Shown here in pieces: positions 43,752 through 53,298 of a DNA stretch of 64,000 nt (the first letter of the stretch is position 1; every line of letters starts with the position of its first letter). Origin of the DNA: Candidatus Tectomicrobia bacterium (lineage in GTDB: Bacteria; UBA8248); contig JACPUR010000038.1 in the NCBI GenBank assembly GCA_016192135.1, positions 134,157-198,156 of the forward strand. Direction: 5' to 3'. The notes beneath the pieces are model-generated. The model did not search any database. It had not been told where the DNA came from and saw only the letters and a program-made list of their open reading frames with translations. The position numbers and the translations under genes are program-made.

Positions 43752-44441
43752 TCAATCGGCTATAACGAACTCGAAAGCCAGCGCCGATGCTATCACGAAC
43801 ATCACGTCGTACACAACGAGGAGGCGCACCCAGTCTCCCGCGTCCGCCCATCCCCGCCCCCCCAGGAAGGCCGCCGTCCCCTTCACGGCCGCGATCAGCA
43901 CGGGGACCAGGAGGGGGAACATGAGCACCGGGAGAAGCACCTCCCGCGTCCGGGTGCGCACGCTCATGGCCGCGAAGAGCGTGCCCACCGCCGCGATCCC
44001 CACCGTGGCCGCCCCGGCGACCAGGGCCAGCTCGAGGGCCGCCTGGCCCACCGGCGCCCGGTAGAGGACCGCCAGGGCCGCGAACCCGGCCGCCTCCATC
44101 CCCGCCATCAGGATAAGGATCGAGGCCATCTTCCCCAGGAAGAGCGCCGCGGGCTCGGCCGGGCTCAGCCGCATCATGGTGAAGCCCTCGCTCTCCCGCT
44201 CCACCCCCATGGACCGCGAGAGGCCCACCACCGAGGCGAAGAGGAAGGCCACCCACAGGATGCCCGCCTGCACCGCGCCCGGCTCGCCGCTGGGGCCGCC
44301 CTCGGGGCCGAAGGCGAAGCTGAAGAGGGCCAGGACAAGCAGGGAGAAGACGAGCATGATGACGAAGCTCTCCTTCGCCCGCCGCTCCAGCCGGAGGTCC
44401 TTCTCCACGACCGCCCACACCACTTCCAGGAACCGGCTCAG
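43752..44441 (-). CDS. ccmB: heme exporter subunit CcmB
   Basis: 229 residues if started at CTG 44441, which overlaps the ccmA stop (CTGA) and has GGGAGGGGG seven bases upstream. A GTG at 44423 is the next candidate but lacks a spaced ribosome site and would cut the conserved N-terminal amphipathic region. LSRFLEVVWAVVEKDLRLE, ESFVIMLVFSLLVLALFSFA, GFTMMRLSPAEPAALFLGK and about six membrane helices are typical CcmB. Membrane partner of CcmA. Confidence 0.9.
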   Translation of the reverse strand: MSRFLEVVWAVVEKDLRLERRAKESFVIMLVFSLLVLALFSFAFGPEGGPSGEPGAVQAGILWVAFLFASVVGLSRSMGVERESEGFTMMRLSPAEPAALFLGKMASILILMAGMEAAGFAALAVLYRAPVGQAALELALVAGAATVGIAAVGTLFAAMSVRTRTREVLLPVLMFPLLVPVLIAAVKGTAAFLGGRGWADAGDWVRLLVVYDVMFVIASALAFEFVIAD

Positions 44442-45133
44442 GCCGCCCCCTCCCGCGCCGCGGCGCCCTGAAGGACGCTCCGGAACGCCCCCGCCTCCCC
44501 GGCGGGCACCCGCATGGCCACCCGCCCCCCGGCCAGCAGGGCCGCCTCCTTGGCGATGGCGCCGGCCCGCTCCGGATCGTGGGTCGTGAAGACGAGGAGG
44601 CGCTTCCCGCCGCCCATGTAGCCGTTCACGAGGCGCTCGAGGCGGTCCGCCGCCCGCACGTCCAGGCCCGAGAAGGGCTCGTCCAGGAGGAGGACGTCCG
44701 GGGCGTGGAGGAGGGCCCGGCAGAGGGAGGCCCGCTGGCGGAGCCCCTGGCTCAGGTAGCGGACGGGCTCGTCCAGGCGCTCGGCCAGGCCGAGCCATTC
44801 GCCCACCTCCTCGATCCGCTCGGCGCGGCCCTGGCGCGGCAGGCCGAAGAGCTTGGCCGCGAACTCGAGGTTCTCCCGGAGGGTCAGGGAGGGGTACAGG
44901 AGCGGGTCGTGGCCCACGAGGCCGATCCGGCCGCGGTCCGGGGCGGCGCCGTCGAGCCTCACCTGCCCCGCCGTGGGCCGGAGCAAGCCGGCCAGCATCT
45001 TGAGGAGGGTGGACTTGCCCGCTCCGTTCGATCCGAGGAGGGCCAGGGAGCAGCCCCAGGGCATGGCCAGGTTGACTTCTCTCAGGGCCCAGCGCCAGCC
45101 GTAGCGCCGGCTCAGGCCCGCGGCCTCGAGCAT
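44438..45133 (-). CDS. ccmA: heme exporter ATP-binding protein CcmA
   Basis: 231 residues. Walker A LLGSNGAGKSTLL, signature region YLSQGLRQRASLCRALLHAP (an altered LSxGxxQR), Walker B VLLLDEPFSGLD, H-loop FTTHDPERA. ATG 45133 chosen; a GTG at 45142 that overlaps the upstream stop is possible. ATPase of the CcmABCD complex that releases holo-CcmE. Length is standard. Confidence 0.93.
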   Translation of the reverse strand: MLEAAGLSRRYGWRWALREVNLAMPWGCSLALLGSNGAGKSTLLKMLAGLLRPTAGQVRLDGAAPDRGRIGLVGHDPLLYPSLTLRENLEFAAKLFGLPRQGRAERIEEVGEWLGLAERLDEPVRYLSQGLRQRASLCRALLHAPDVLLLDEPFSGLDVRAADRLERLVNGYMGGGKRLLVFTTHDPERAGAIAKEAALLAGGRVAMRVPAGEAGAFRSVLQGAAAREGAA

Positions 45134-45138
45134 CGGGG

Positions 45139-46107
45139 TCACCCGCCCGAGAGTTCGCGCAGGCGGGCGAAGCGCGGGCGGCGCTCCCGGCCGTGCTCGC
45201 CGGGCGAGATATTGCCCTGGGCCAGGCGGTCGTCCAGGGCGGCGATCTGGCGCAGCAGCGCCTCCCGCTCCACCCGAAGGGAGAGCGACTGGTTCCGCCG
45301 CCCTCTCACCCAGAGGGCCACCCCCCCACCCACGAGCAGGAAAGCGCCTCCCGCCGCGTAGAACATCCAAAGCTCCCCGCCCGAGGCGGGCGCCTGGATG
45401 TGGAAGCGGACGGTGGAGCCGGCCTTGGCGGGGCCCAGGAAACGTTCGTACTGCCGCTCCTGGAAGGTGACGGGGTCCTGGGGGGTGAATCCCGTGGCCG
45501 AGGCCTGGACGCGGTCCTTCTCGTAGAGGAGGACGAAGTTCTCGGTCCCGTAGAGGAGGGGTTTCTCGACAGTGATGCCGCCGTACTCATCCGCCAGCTT
45601 GTAGAGGTAGACCACCATCTTCCGCCCGGGCGGGATGGGCTCCGTGGTGCTGATCTCGGAGCCCATGGCCTTGAGCAGGCTCGGGTCCAGGCCGTGCGGC
45701 GCGGCCTCCATCCGGGCGTCCGGATTGCGCACGTTGCTGCTCCGCGCGAGGGCGAGGCGCATGGTGGGCGACCCGTCCTTCGAGACGACGGTGGCCTTCC
45801 CCTTGTTCTCGAAGTCGAGAAGCTCCATGACCTCGTAGAAACCCTTGTCCAGCCGCACGAAGATCAGGTGCCGGAACAAGACGATGGAGGACGTGTCGAA
45901 GCTGGTCGGGCCCTCGATTTTCTTGCCGGCTTCGGGCGCCGGGGGAGCTCCCTGCGTCTGGGTGGAGCCGCCGGGGGCGGCGCCGGGAAAAGCGGCGGCG
46001 GGCGGAAGGGAGGCCGCGAGAAGCACCCCCAGGAGAAGGGCCGCCGCCATGGCGGGAAGGAAACCGGGCGGCACGCGGCGCATGAGGGCGCGGGAGAACG
46101 GGGTCAT
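45139..46107 (-). CDS. ccm-operon membrane protein of unknown function
   Basis: 322 residues. Signal/anchor helix near the N-terminus (AMAAALLLGVLLAASLPPAA), an extracytoplasmic beta-rich domain (FRHLIFVRLDKGFYEVMELL, IPPGRKMVVYLYKL), a C-terminal membrane helix (WMFYAAGGAFLLVGGGVALW) and a cytoplasmic coiled stretch VEREALLRQIAALDDRLAQG. Not recognised beyond association with ccm genes. Its start overlaps the upstream stop by 4 bases (ATGA). Could be a cytochrome-maturation accessory anchored at both ends. Confidence 0.75.
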   Translation of the reverse strand: MTPFSRALMRRVPPGFLPAMAAALLLGVLLAASLPPAAAFPGAAPGGSTQTQGAPPAPEAGKKIEGPTSFDTSSIVLFRHLIFVRLDKGFYEVMELLDFENKGKATVVSKDGSPTMRLALARSSNVRNPDARMEAAPHGLDPSLLKAMGSEISTTEPIPPGRKMVVYLYKLADEYGGITVEKPLLYGTENFVLLYEKDRVQASATGFTPQDPVTFQERQYERFLGPAKAGSTVRFHIQAPASGGELWMFYAAGGAFLLVGGGVALWVRGRRNQSLSLRVEREALLRQIAALDDRLAQGNISPGEHGRERRPRFARLRELSGG

Positions 46108-46724
46108 TTGAGCTTGAACCCGCAGGCGGCGCAGAAGTTGTGGCTCTCCCCGGCCTTCGCCCCGCAGGAGGGGCAGAACCGGGCGGCCGACGCGGCCCTC
46201 GGCTTGGCCGCTGGCCGCGGGGCGGGCTTGGGGGCGCCCTCGGCGGGCTTCACCTTGCGGTAGGCGAGGATCTCCTCCTCCAGCCGGGCGTCGAGCGAAT
46301 CTTCCGCGCTTTCCTCTTCTTCATCTTCCTCCCCGGCCGCCTCGGCGCCCGCCGCGAACTGTTCGGCCGCGAGGCCGGCCTCGCGCTCATCGATCCGAAC
46401 CGGGACGGCGCCTTCCTCCACCCCTCGCGCCTCGAGCTTGCGGAGCACCTCCAGCGCCCGGGCGCGGGCTCCCTCCATCATCTGGGCGAAGTCCTCGTCC
46501 GAGAGCTTCCCCATCTGCCGGTCGAACTCGATGTCCATGATGCTCTTGTAGGCCTGATCGCGCTCCAGGAGCAGGCGCGTGATCTCGTGCTCGCGCGTCT
46601 CGCGGCCGTTCGCATCGGGCAGGACGCTCCCGGCGTCCTCGGGAGGCCGGACCAGCGGCCAGACCGCGTACAGGAACGAGGACGCCACGGTGAGGCCCAC
46701 GATGCCGGTGGTCAGGATTTCCAC
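46104..46724 (-). CDS. CcmI-like protein with C-terminal zinc ribbon
   Basis: 206 residues. One N-terminal membrane helix (GIVGLTVASSFLYAVWPLVR), then a CcmI/CycH-like helical segment (LLLERDQAYKSIMDIEFDRQ, GKLSDEDFAQMMEGARARAL), an acidic linker, and a terminal double CxxC zinc ribbon FCPSCGAKAGESHNFCAACG. Bacterial CcmI normally carries TPRs, not a zinc ribbon, so this is a reduced, cytosol-facing version. Four bases after the ccmF stop. Confidence 0.75.
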   Translation of the reverse strand: MEILTTGIVGLTVASSFLYAVWPLVRPPEDAGSVLPDANGRETREHEITRLLLERDQAYKSIMDIEFDRQMGKLSDEDFAQMMEGARARALEVLRKLEARGVEEGAVPVRIDEREAGLAAEQFAAGAEAAGEEDEEEESAEDSLDARLEEEILAYRKVKPAEGAPKPAPRPAAKPRAASAARFCPSCGAKAGESHNFCAACGFKLK

Positions 46725-46727
46725 GGG

Positions 46728-48755
46728 CTACTCCGCCGCCGCGGGCGTGGGGGACTTGTCCGGGGCACGGTAGTCCCCCTCGCTTCCGTAGGCGGAAGGG
46801 AGAGCCCGCCGCCTCCGGCCCCAGCGCTCGGGGAAGAAGCATATCAGGGAGCCCAGCGTGAAGATGATGCCTCCCATCCAGACCCAGTTGAGCAGGGGAT
46901 TGATCATGAAGCGGAAGGTGGCCCCGTCCTCGCCGGCCTCGGCGAAGACGGCATAGATGTCCGAGGCGAAGCCGCGCCGGATGCCCGCCTCGGTGGTGGG
47001 CTGGGGCGGGGTGAAGTAGAGCCGCTTCTCGGGCTCGATCTCGCCCATCCGGCGGCCCCCCTGGTAGACGGCCAGCTTGGCGAAGGCCGAGGTGTACTGG
47101 GAATTCCGCGTCTCCCGCAGGCCCTCGAAGCGGAGCCGGATGCCGTTCATGGAGAAGCTCTCGCCGGGACGCAGGCGCACTTCGCCCACCTGCTGGTAGG
47201 CCGAGGAGGCCGCTATCCCGATGAAGAGGATGGCCATCCCCAGGTGGACGATGTAGCCCCCGAAGCGGCGCTTGTTGCGCATGGTGAGCTCCCAGAAGGC
47301 CGTCCAGGCGTTCTCCCCCTGATGCCGCACCCGCGCGGAGACGCCGCGGTAGTACTCGAGCCAGATGGTGGCGACCGAGAAGATGGAGAGGGCGATGGCG
47401 AGAACGGCGAAGACGTGCGTCACCCCGAAGAGGAGCAGGGTGGCCAGCCCCCCCGCCGCGACCACCGAGGGGTAGACGAAGCTCTTCTGGAACTGCTTGC
47501 CGGAGGTCCGGCGCCAGGCGAGGAGCGGGGACGCCCCCGCCAGGAAGATGAGGAGGATGGCGATGGGCACGTTCACCTGGTTGAAGAAGGGCGGGCCCAC
47601 CGTCACCTTGATGCCCTTCACCGCCTCGGACACCACGGGGAAGATGGTCCCCCAGAAGACGGCGAAGGTCATCCCCACCAGGACCACGTTGTTGAGCAGG
47701 AAGCTCGCCTCGCGCGAGAAGAAGCTCTCCATCTCGTGCTCGCTCCTAAGGAGGGGGAGGCGCCAGATGACGAGCCCGAACGAGACGGCCAGGGCGATGG
47801 CGAGGTAGGCGAGGAACGCCCAGCCGAAGCTGCTGCTGGCGAAGGCGTGCACGCTCGAGATGATGCCGCTGCGGGTCAGGAAGGTGCCGAAGATGGTGAG
47901 GGCGTAGGTCATGATGATGAGGGAGACGTTCCACACCTTCAGCATCCCCCGCTTCTCCTGGATCATGACGGAGTGGAGGAAGGCGGTGCCGGTGAGCCAG
48001 GGCATCAGGCTCGCGTTCTCGACGGGATCCCACGCCCAGTAGCCGCCCCACCCGAGCTCCTTGTAGGCCCAGGCCCCGCCCAGCAGGATCCCGATCCCCA
48101 GGAAAAACCAGGCGAAGAGCGTCCAGCGGCGGGTGGAGGTGATCCAGTCGGTGTCGAGCTTGCCGCTCACCAGGGCGCCGATGCAGAAGGCGAACGGCAC
48201 GGCGAAGCCCACGAAGCCCAGGTAGAGGTTGGGCGGATGGATCACCATCCCCCAGTCCTGGAGGAGCGGGTTGAGCCCCTTGCCGTCCGGGGGAGGCGTG
48301 GGCAGGGTCGCGAAGGGCGGGGTGATGAAGGCGAGGATGGTCAGGAAGAACAGCGCCGTCACCATGAGGGTGGCGGTCACGTAGGGCATCAGGACCTGGT
48401 TGCGGCCGCGGTTCTGGACGATGACGGTGAAGGAGAAGATGCAGAGCAGGAGCACCCAGAGGAGGAGGCTCCCCTCCTGCCCGCCCCAGAAGGCGCTGAA
48501 GCGGTAGAAGGCGTTCAGCTGGTTGTCGACGTGGCCGGCCACGTACTCGACGCGGTAGTCGCGAGCCAGGAGGAGCCACAAGAGGGCGATGCTCGCCGCC
48601 GTGACCAGGCCGAAGACGGCCATCGCGGCGTTGCGGCCCGCGAGGATGAAGTCGGCCCTCCGGCTGAGGCCCCCCCATACGGAGGCGATGACGCTGAAGA
48701 TGGCCAGCACGAAGGCGGCCGTGATGCCGTAGCTGCCGAGCTCGATGAAGAGCAA
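46728..48755 (-). CDS. ccmF: heme lyase subunit CcmF
   Basis: 675 residues from TTG 48755 with AGGAG seven bases upstream. Many membrane helices; WWD loop GWGGYWAWDPVENASLMPWL; conserved FSAFWGGQEGSLLLW near the first helices, HPPNLYLGFVG, and GTFLTRSGIISSVHAF. A periplasmic C-terminal domain follows (about 520-640). Size fits CcmF. Ligates heme from CcmE onto apocytochrome c. Confidence 0.96.
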   Translation of the reverse strand: MLFIELGSYGITAAFVLAIFSVIASVWGGLSRRADFILAGRNAAMAVFGLVTAASIALLWLLLARDYRVEYVAGHVDNQLNAFYRFSAFWGGQEGSLLLWVLLLCIFSFTVIVQNRGRNQVLMPYVTATLMVTALFFLTILAFITPPFATLPTPPPDGKGLNPLLQDWGMVIHPPNLYLGFVGFAVPFAFCIGALVSGKLDTDWITSTRRWTLFAWFFLGIGILLGGAWAYKELGWGGYWAWDPVENASLMPWLTGTAFLHSVMIQEKRGMLKVWNVSLIIMTYALTIFGTFLTRSGIISSVHAFASSSFGWAFLAYLAIALAVSFGLVIWRLPLLRSEHEMESFFSREASFLLNNVVLVGMTFAVFWGTIFPVVSEAVKGIKVTVGPPFFNQVNVPIAILLIFLAGASPLLAWRRTSGKQFQKSFVYPSVVAAGGLATLLLFGVTHVFAVLAIALSIFSVATIWLEYYRGVSARVRHQGENAWTAFWELTMRNKRRFGGYIVHLGMAILFIGIAASSAYQQVGEVRLRPGESFSMNGIRLRFEGLRETRNSQYTSAFAKLAVYQGGRRMGEIEPEKRLYFTPPQPTTEAGIRRGFASDIYAVFAEAGEDGATFRFMINPLLNWVWMGGIIFTLGSLICFFPERWGRRRRALPSAYGSEGDYRAPDKSPTPAAAE

Positions 48756-48838
48756 GGGGCTCTCCTGAAAGCGCGGAATTGGTAGGCGGGACCACGCCGC
48801 GCGCGAAAATAGTTACTTTTACTTGTGCGGGGAGCCCC

Positions 48839-49306
48839 TTATTCTTTCGTGGCCCGCTCGACCATCTTCTGGTGTTCCTGGGGGATGGCCTCGCCCTTCG
48901 CCTTCATCTCCTCGAATTTGGAGGGGCAGGCCACCATCAGGTTCTTGGCCACCAGGGTGCCGGACTCGTCCAGCTTGCCCTCGGCGATGACCGGGAAGCC
49001 GTTCTCCAGGAGGTCGGGAGGGACGCCCCGGTAGCTCACCGCCAGGGTCTGCTTCTCGCCCTGGAGGCGGAAAGCCAGTCCCATGGCCTGGGGATTTCGG
49101 GTGATCGTCTTGGGCACCACCTTCCCCTGGACGCGGATCCCCTGCCCGTTCAGCGAGGCCGCCTTCGTGGCCGCCTCGTCCACTGTCATGAAATAAACGA
49201 AATTGTCGCTGCGGAAGCCTGAAACGGCGAGATACAGGAACGCGCTGACGACCACGATACCTGCAATGATGAACTTGGCCCGCTGAGGGGTCATTCTCGT
49301 CTCCAT
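48839..49306 (-). CDS. ccmE: heme chaperone CcmE, CxxxF variant
   Basis: 155 residues. N-terminal anchor (FIIAGIVVVSAFLYLAVSGF), then the OB-fold periplasmic domain (VQGKVVPKTITR, VSYRGVPPDLLENGFPVIAE, GTLVAKNLMVACPSKF). The covalent heme residue is His in HxxxY of proteobacterial CcmE; here it is Cys127 with Phe131 (CPSKF), close to the CxxxY form of Desulfovibrio and archaea. First gene of the operon; ccmF starts 83 bases on. Confidence 0.92.
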   Translation of the reverse strand: METRMTPQRAKFIIAGIVVVSAFLYLAVSGFRSDNFVYFMTVDEAATKAASLNGQGIRVQGKVVPKTITRNPQAMGLAFRLQGEKQTLAVSYRGVPPDLLENGFPVIAEGKLDESGTLVAKNLMVACPSKFEEMKAKGEAIPQEHQKMVERATKE

Positions 49307-49349
49307 CCTGCTGCCGGGGGGTTAAGGCCGACCCACCTTGGAATTTAAG

Positions 49350-49376
49350 ATTATACCCTCCGAGAGAATCTTTCAA
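49350..49376 (-). promoter_or_regulatory. promoter of the ccm operon
   Basis: On the minus strand a perfect TATAAT (49355-49350) with TTGAAA (49376-49371) at a 15-base spacing, about 44 bases before the ccmE ATG. Confidence 0.6.
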
Positions 49377-49423
49377 GACCGCGAAACCCGATTTGAGACA
49401 TTTTCTTCCGATTTCTCACAACT

Positions 49424-49467
49424 GCTGATAAAACAGCGCCCCCGGGGGATCGGTTCCCGCCGGGGGC
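49424..49467 (-). terminator. intrinsic terminator of ilvC
   Basis: GCCCCCGG...CCGGGGGC hairpin (49467-49438, with inner CGGGA/TCCC pairing) followed on the minus strand by GCTGTTTTATC. It ends 11 bases beyond the ilvC stop and separates it from the ccm promoter. Confidence 0.75.
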
Positions 49468-49478
49468 ACCGCTTGAGG

Positions 49479-50507
<1,029 letters not shown>

Positions 50508-50684
50508 TGCTTTCGTCCTCCTGGTTTGATCGGCTGTCCGCGCGGACCGGCGTGATCGAAAAGGCGCAGGGACCGCTTTGATTTTCCCGACATTCCCCGC
50601 CGTGAAAGGCTCCATACTCTAGGAGCGGCGGCGCGGGGCGTCAAGGCGGCGGCGCGGGGAACCGCCCGGCCCCGGAACGCCGCC

Positions 50685-50714
50685 TTGACACGCGCCCGGC
50701 GATGAAAGTCTTAT
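50685..50714 (+). promoter_or_regulatory. possible promoter of the NMT1-like gene
   Basis: TTGACA (50685-50690), 18-base spacer, TCTTAT (50709-50714); -10 match is weak. About 52 bases before the ATG. Confidence 0.4.
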
Positions 50715-50766
50715 TATTCGAGCGGCGCGCGCCCTCCCCGCCCGTCTTCCCGCACAGGAGGCCTTC

Positions 50767-51810
50767 ATGCCCCCTCTCCCGCTCCTCCGGCGCCCGGCGG
50801 CGAGCCGCGCTCTCCGGCTGGCCGCCGTTTCCTTCCTCGTCCTGGCCGCCGCGGCCCCGGCCGCCGCCCAGGCGCCCAGGCCCGTCGCCCTTGCGCTGAA
50901 CTGGCTGCCCGGGGGCGCCCACGTTCCCCTCTACTTCGGCCAGAGCGAGGGAATCTTTCGAAAGGCGGGACTGGACGTGACCCTCCGCCCCTCGCGGGGC
51001 AGCGCGGAGGCGCTCCGCGCCCTCGGCCAGGGGGCACAGTTCGCCCTCGCGGAGGCGGCCGAGGTATACGCCCAGCGGGCCGGGGAGGCCGGCGGCCTGG
51101 TGGGCATCCTGGCCTATTTCCCGCAGGGCGGGAGCGCGATCATCTCGCTCAGGCGCCCGGACCTCCAGCGCCTCCCCGATTTGGCGGGGAAGGTCATCGG
51201 CGCCCCCCACGCGTCCTATCCCCGGCTCCTCTTCCCCGAATTGCGCCTCGGCCCCGCGTTCGACCTGGGCCAGGTCCGCTGGCGGAACCTGTCACCGGAC
51301 GAGCTGCTCCCGGCCCTGCTGGAGGGCAAGGTGGACGCCGTGGCCGCCTCGGCCCTCGTGGCGTCCCAATACCGGGCGGCGGCGGAGCTCGTGAAAAAGG
51401 ACATCTCGGTGTTCCCCTACGCCGGGGCCGGCGTGAATCCCTACGGGCTCGTGCTGGTGACGACCGAAGATCAGATCAAGCGGGATTCCGCGCGGGTCCG
51501 CGCCATGGCCGCGGCCGTGGCCCACGCGGCGGCGGCCGCCCTGTCTCGTCCGGGGGATGCCCTGCGGGCCTTCCAGAAAGAGAACCCCGCCTCGCCCCCC
51601 GCCCGCAGCGCGTCGGAATGGGAGGAGGCGGCGAAGCTCATCCGGCCCTCCGCGCGCCCCGCGGGCCTGGGCCGCTTCGACGGCGCCCGCCTGGAGGAGT
51701 TCCAGGCCCTGATGGCGAAGCTCCTCGACCGGCGGCTCGACGTGCCCATCGGAAGCGTGTTCACGAACCGCTTCCTCCCGGGCCCGGCCCCCACTCCCCC
51801 CAAGTCCTAG
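50767..51810 (+). CDS. NMT1/THI5-like ABC substrate-binding protein
   Basis: 347 residues. Signal peptide (LRLAAVSFLVLAAAAPAAAQ). Mature start VALALNWLPGGAHVPLYFGQ and SEGIFRKAGLDVTLRPSRGS are the classic NMT1/THI5 opening; then FALAEAAEVYAQRAGE, FPQGGSAIISLRRPDL and ALLEGKVDAVAASALVASQY. Binds thiamine-pyrimidine precursors, nitrate- or sulfonate-like ligands in characterised members. No permease or ATPase genes follow, so it is an orphan binding protein here. Ends at a strong bidirectional terminator. Confidence 0.88.
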   Translation: MPPLPLLRRPAASRALRLAAVSFLVLAAAAPAAAQAPRPVALALNWLPGGAHVPLYFGQSEGIFRKAGLDVTLRPSRGSAEALRALGQGAQFALAEAAEVYAQRAGEAGGLVGILAYFPQGGSAIISLRRPDLQRLPDLAGKVIGAPHASYPRLLFPELRLGPAFDLGQVRWRNLSPDELLPALLEGKVDAVAASALVASQYRAAAELVKKDISVFPYAGAGVNPYGLVLVTTEDQIKRDSARVRAMAAAVAHAAAAALSRPGDALRAFQKENPASPPARSASEWEEAAKLIRPSARPAGLGRFDGARLEEFQALMAKLLDRRLDVPIGSVFTNRFLPGPAPTPPKS

Positions 51811-51836
51811 CCTTCGCCCGAAACGCGAAAGCAAAA

Positions 51837-51864
51837 GGGGCCGGCGGCTCCCGCCGCCGGCCCC
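51837..51864. terminator. bidirectional intrinsic terminator
   Basis: GGGGCCGGCGGC-TCCC-GCCGCCGGCCCC, perfect 12-bp stem, between the convergent NMT1-like and desaturase genes; AAAA precedes it and TCCATTCTT follows. Confidence 0.8.
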
Positions 51865-51897
51865 TCCATTCTTCCCGGGCGAAAGCCCGCCTCTCCG

Positions 51898-53298
51898 TCA
51901 GAGGGCGGAACTGATGATGGGCCGGCTGATCCCCTTGAAGGCGACCGCGATCTGCTCGGCCGCCTGGGTCGCGGCCTCGGCCGCCTCCTGGGCGAGGATG
52001 CGGCTTTGCTCGGCCGCGTGGCGGGCGGAATCGGCCGCGCGGTCCTTCGCGGCGGAGGCGTAGGCGCTGGCCTGGGAGGCGAATTCGCCCGCCTCGGCGG
52101 CGGCGTACTTGGCCTTCTCGACGGCCGCCATGGCCAGGTCCTTCGCCGTCTCCAGCATCTGACGGACCTGCTGGTCCATCTTCTCCACCGCCTCCTGGCG
52201 CCGGTGGCGGAGGGCCTCGCCTGCGTGCCGGAGGGCGTCCTCGACCGCCTCCCTGGCCTCCTGCGCGGACCGCATGGCCCGCTCGTAAGCCTCCGCGGCG
52301 GACGCCATGACGGGCACGTTCACCGGGAGGGTCGGATCCGTCTGGGTATGGAGGACGGATTCACGCTCCCTCGCCCGCTCGTCGGCCAGCCGGAGGGCCT
52401 CGGCATCCACCATGATGTCCACCCGGCGGGCGACGACGCTCCTGCGCGGCTCCATGATCTGCCACGCGAGGCCCAGCCGGCCCAGGAGGCAGATGGCCCA
52501 GTAGGTCACGTCGATCTCGAACCAGCGCTGCCCGTGCCGGGCCGAGCGCTGATCGGCGTGGTGGTTGTTATGCCAGCCCTCGCCGAAGGAGATGAGGGCC
52601 ACCCACCAGTTGTTCGTGCTGTCCTCGTCGGTCTTGTAGTTGCGGTAGCCCCACAAATGGGTGGCCGAGTTCACCAGCCAGGTGCCGTGCCACAAGGCGA
52701 CCGTGCGGAGAAAAACGCCCCAAACCAGCCAGGAAAGGCCCAGCCCCCCGTAAAGCTCCCCCGCCGCGTACACGAGGACGGCGGTCAGGAGGTACAGGAG
52801 GAAAAAGTAACGATCCAGGAAGCGCTGGACCGGGTCGCGGTCCAGGTCCTTGGCGAAGCGGCTGTACTCCTCGTAGGTGGTCGCCCCCGGCGTGTCCACG
52901 AACAGCCAGCCCATGTGGGCCCAGAGGAAGCTCACCAGGGGGCTGTGGGGATCGGGCTCGTCGTCCGCCTCCTTGTGATGGATGCGGTGCAGCGCCGTCC
53001 ACGAGATGGGGCCGCTCTGCAGGGCCTGGGAGGCGCAGAAGGTGAGGAAGTATTCCATCCACTTATAGGTCTGGAAGCTGCGGTGGGTGAGCAGCCGGTG
53101 GTAGCACAGGGTGACCCCGAACATCCCCGTCATGATGTAGAAAACGCCGAAAATCGCCAGGCCCGAGGTGCTGTAAAGGTCCGGCCGCAGGGCCAGCAGG
53201 GCGCCGGCATGGATGAGGGCGATGACGGTCACCGTCCCCCACTGGATGTGACGCTCTTCCTTGCGGTGGATGGCCAGCTTCCGCCGCCCCGATTCCAT
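51898..53298 (-). CDS. acyl-CoA/acyl-lipid delta-9-type desaturase with C-terminal helical extension
   Basis: 466 residues from ATG 53298. Membrane di-iron desaturase: His boxes HRLLTH (67-72), HRIHH (104-108) and HNNHH (243-247), with FGEGWHNNHHADQ and four or so membrane helices. The catalytic part ends near residue 290. The remaining about 175 residues include an alanine-rich, highly charged helical tail (about 335-455; repeated A-A-E, K-A-K, A-E-Q patterns) reminiscent of apolipoprotein, LEA or coiled-coil proteins. A desaturase with such a tail is uncommon. Start uncertain: a TTG frame extends to 53385. Confidence 0.88.
   Translation of the reverse strand: MESGRRKLAIHRKEERHIQWGTVTVIALIHAGALLALRPDLYSTSGLAIFGVFYIMTGMFGVTLCYHRLLTHRSFQTYKWMEYFLTFCASQALQSGPISWTALHRIHHKEADDEPDPHSPLVSFLWAHMGWLFVDTPGATTYEEYSRFAKDLDRDPVQRFLDRYFFLLYLLTAVLVYAAGELYGGLGLSWLVWGVFLRTVALWHGTWLVNSATHLWGYRNYKTDEDSTNNWWVALISFGEGWHNNHHADQRSARHGQRWFEIDVTYWAICLLGRLGLAWQIMEPRRSVVARRVDIMVDAEALRLADERARERESVLHTQTDPTLPVNVPVMASAAEAYERAMRSAQEAREAVEDALRHAGEALRHRRQEAVEKMDQQVRQMLETAKDLAMAAVEKAKYAAAEAGEFASQASAYASAAKDRAADSARHAAEQSRILAQEAAEAATQAAEQIAVAFKGISRPIISSAL

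Noticed and set aside
46140-48785. Plus-strand open frame of about 880 codons across ccmF
   Set aside because: Shadow of ccmF on the other strand; no ribosome site or motif, low-complexity translation.
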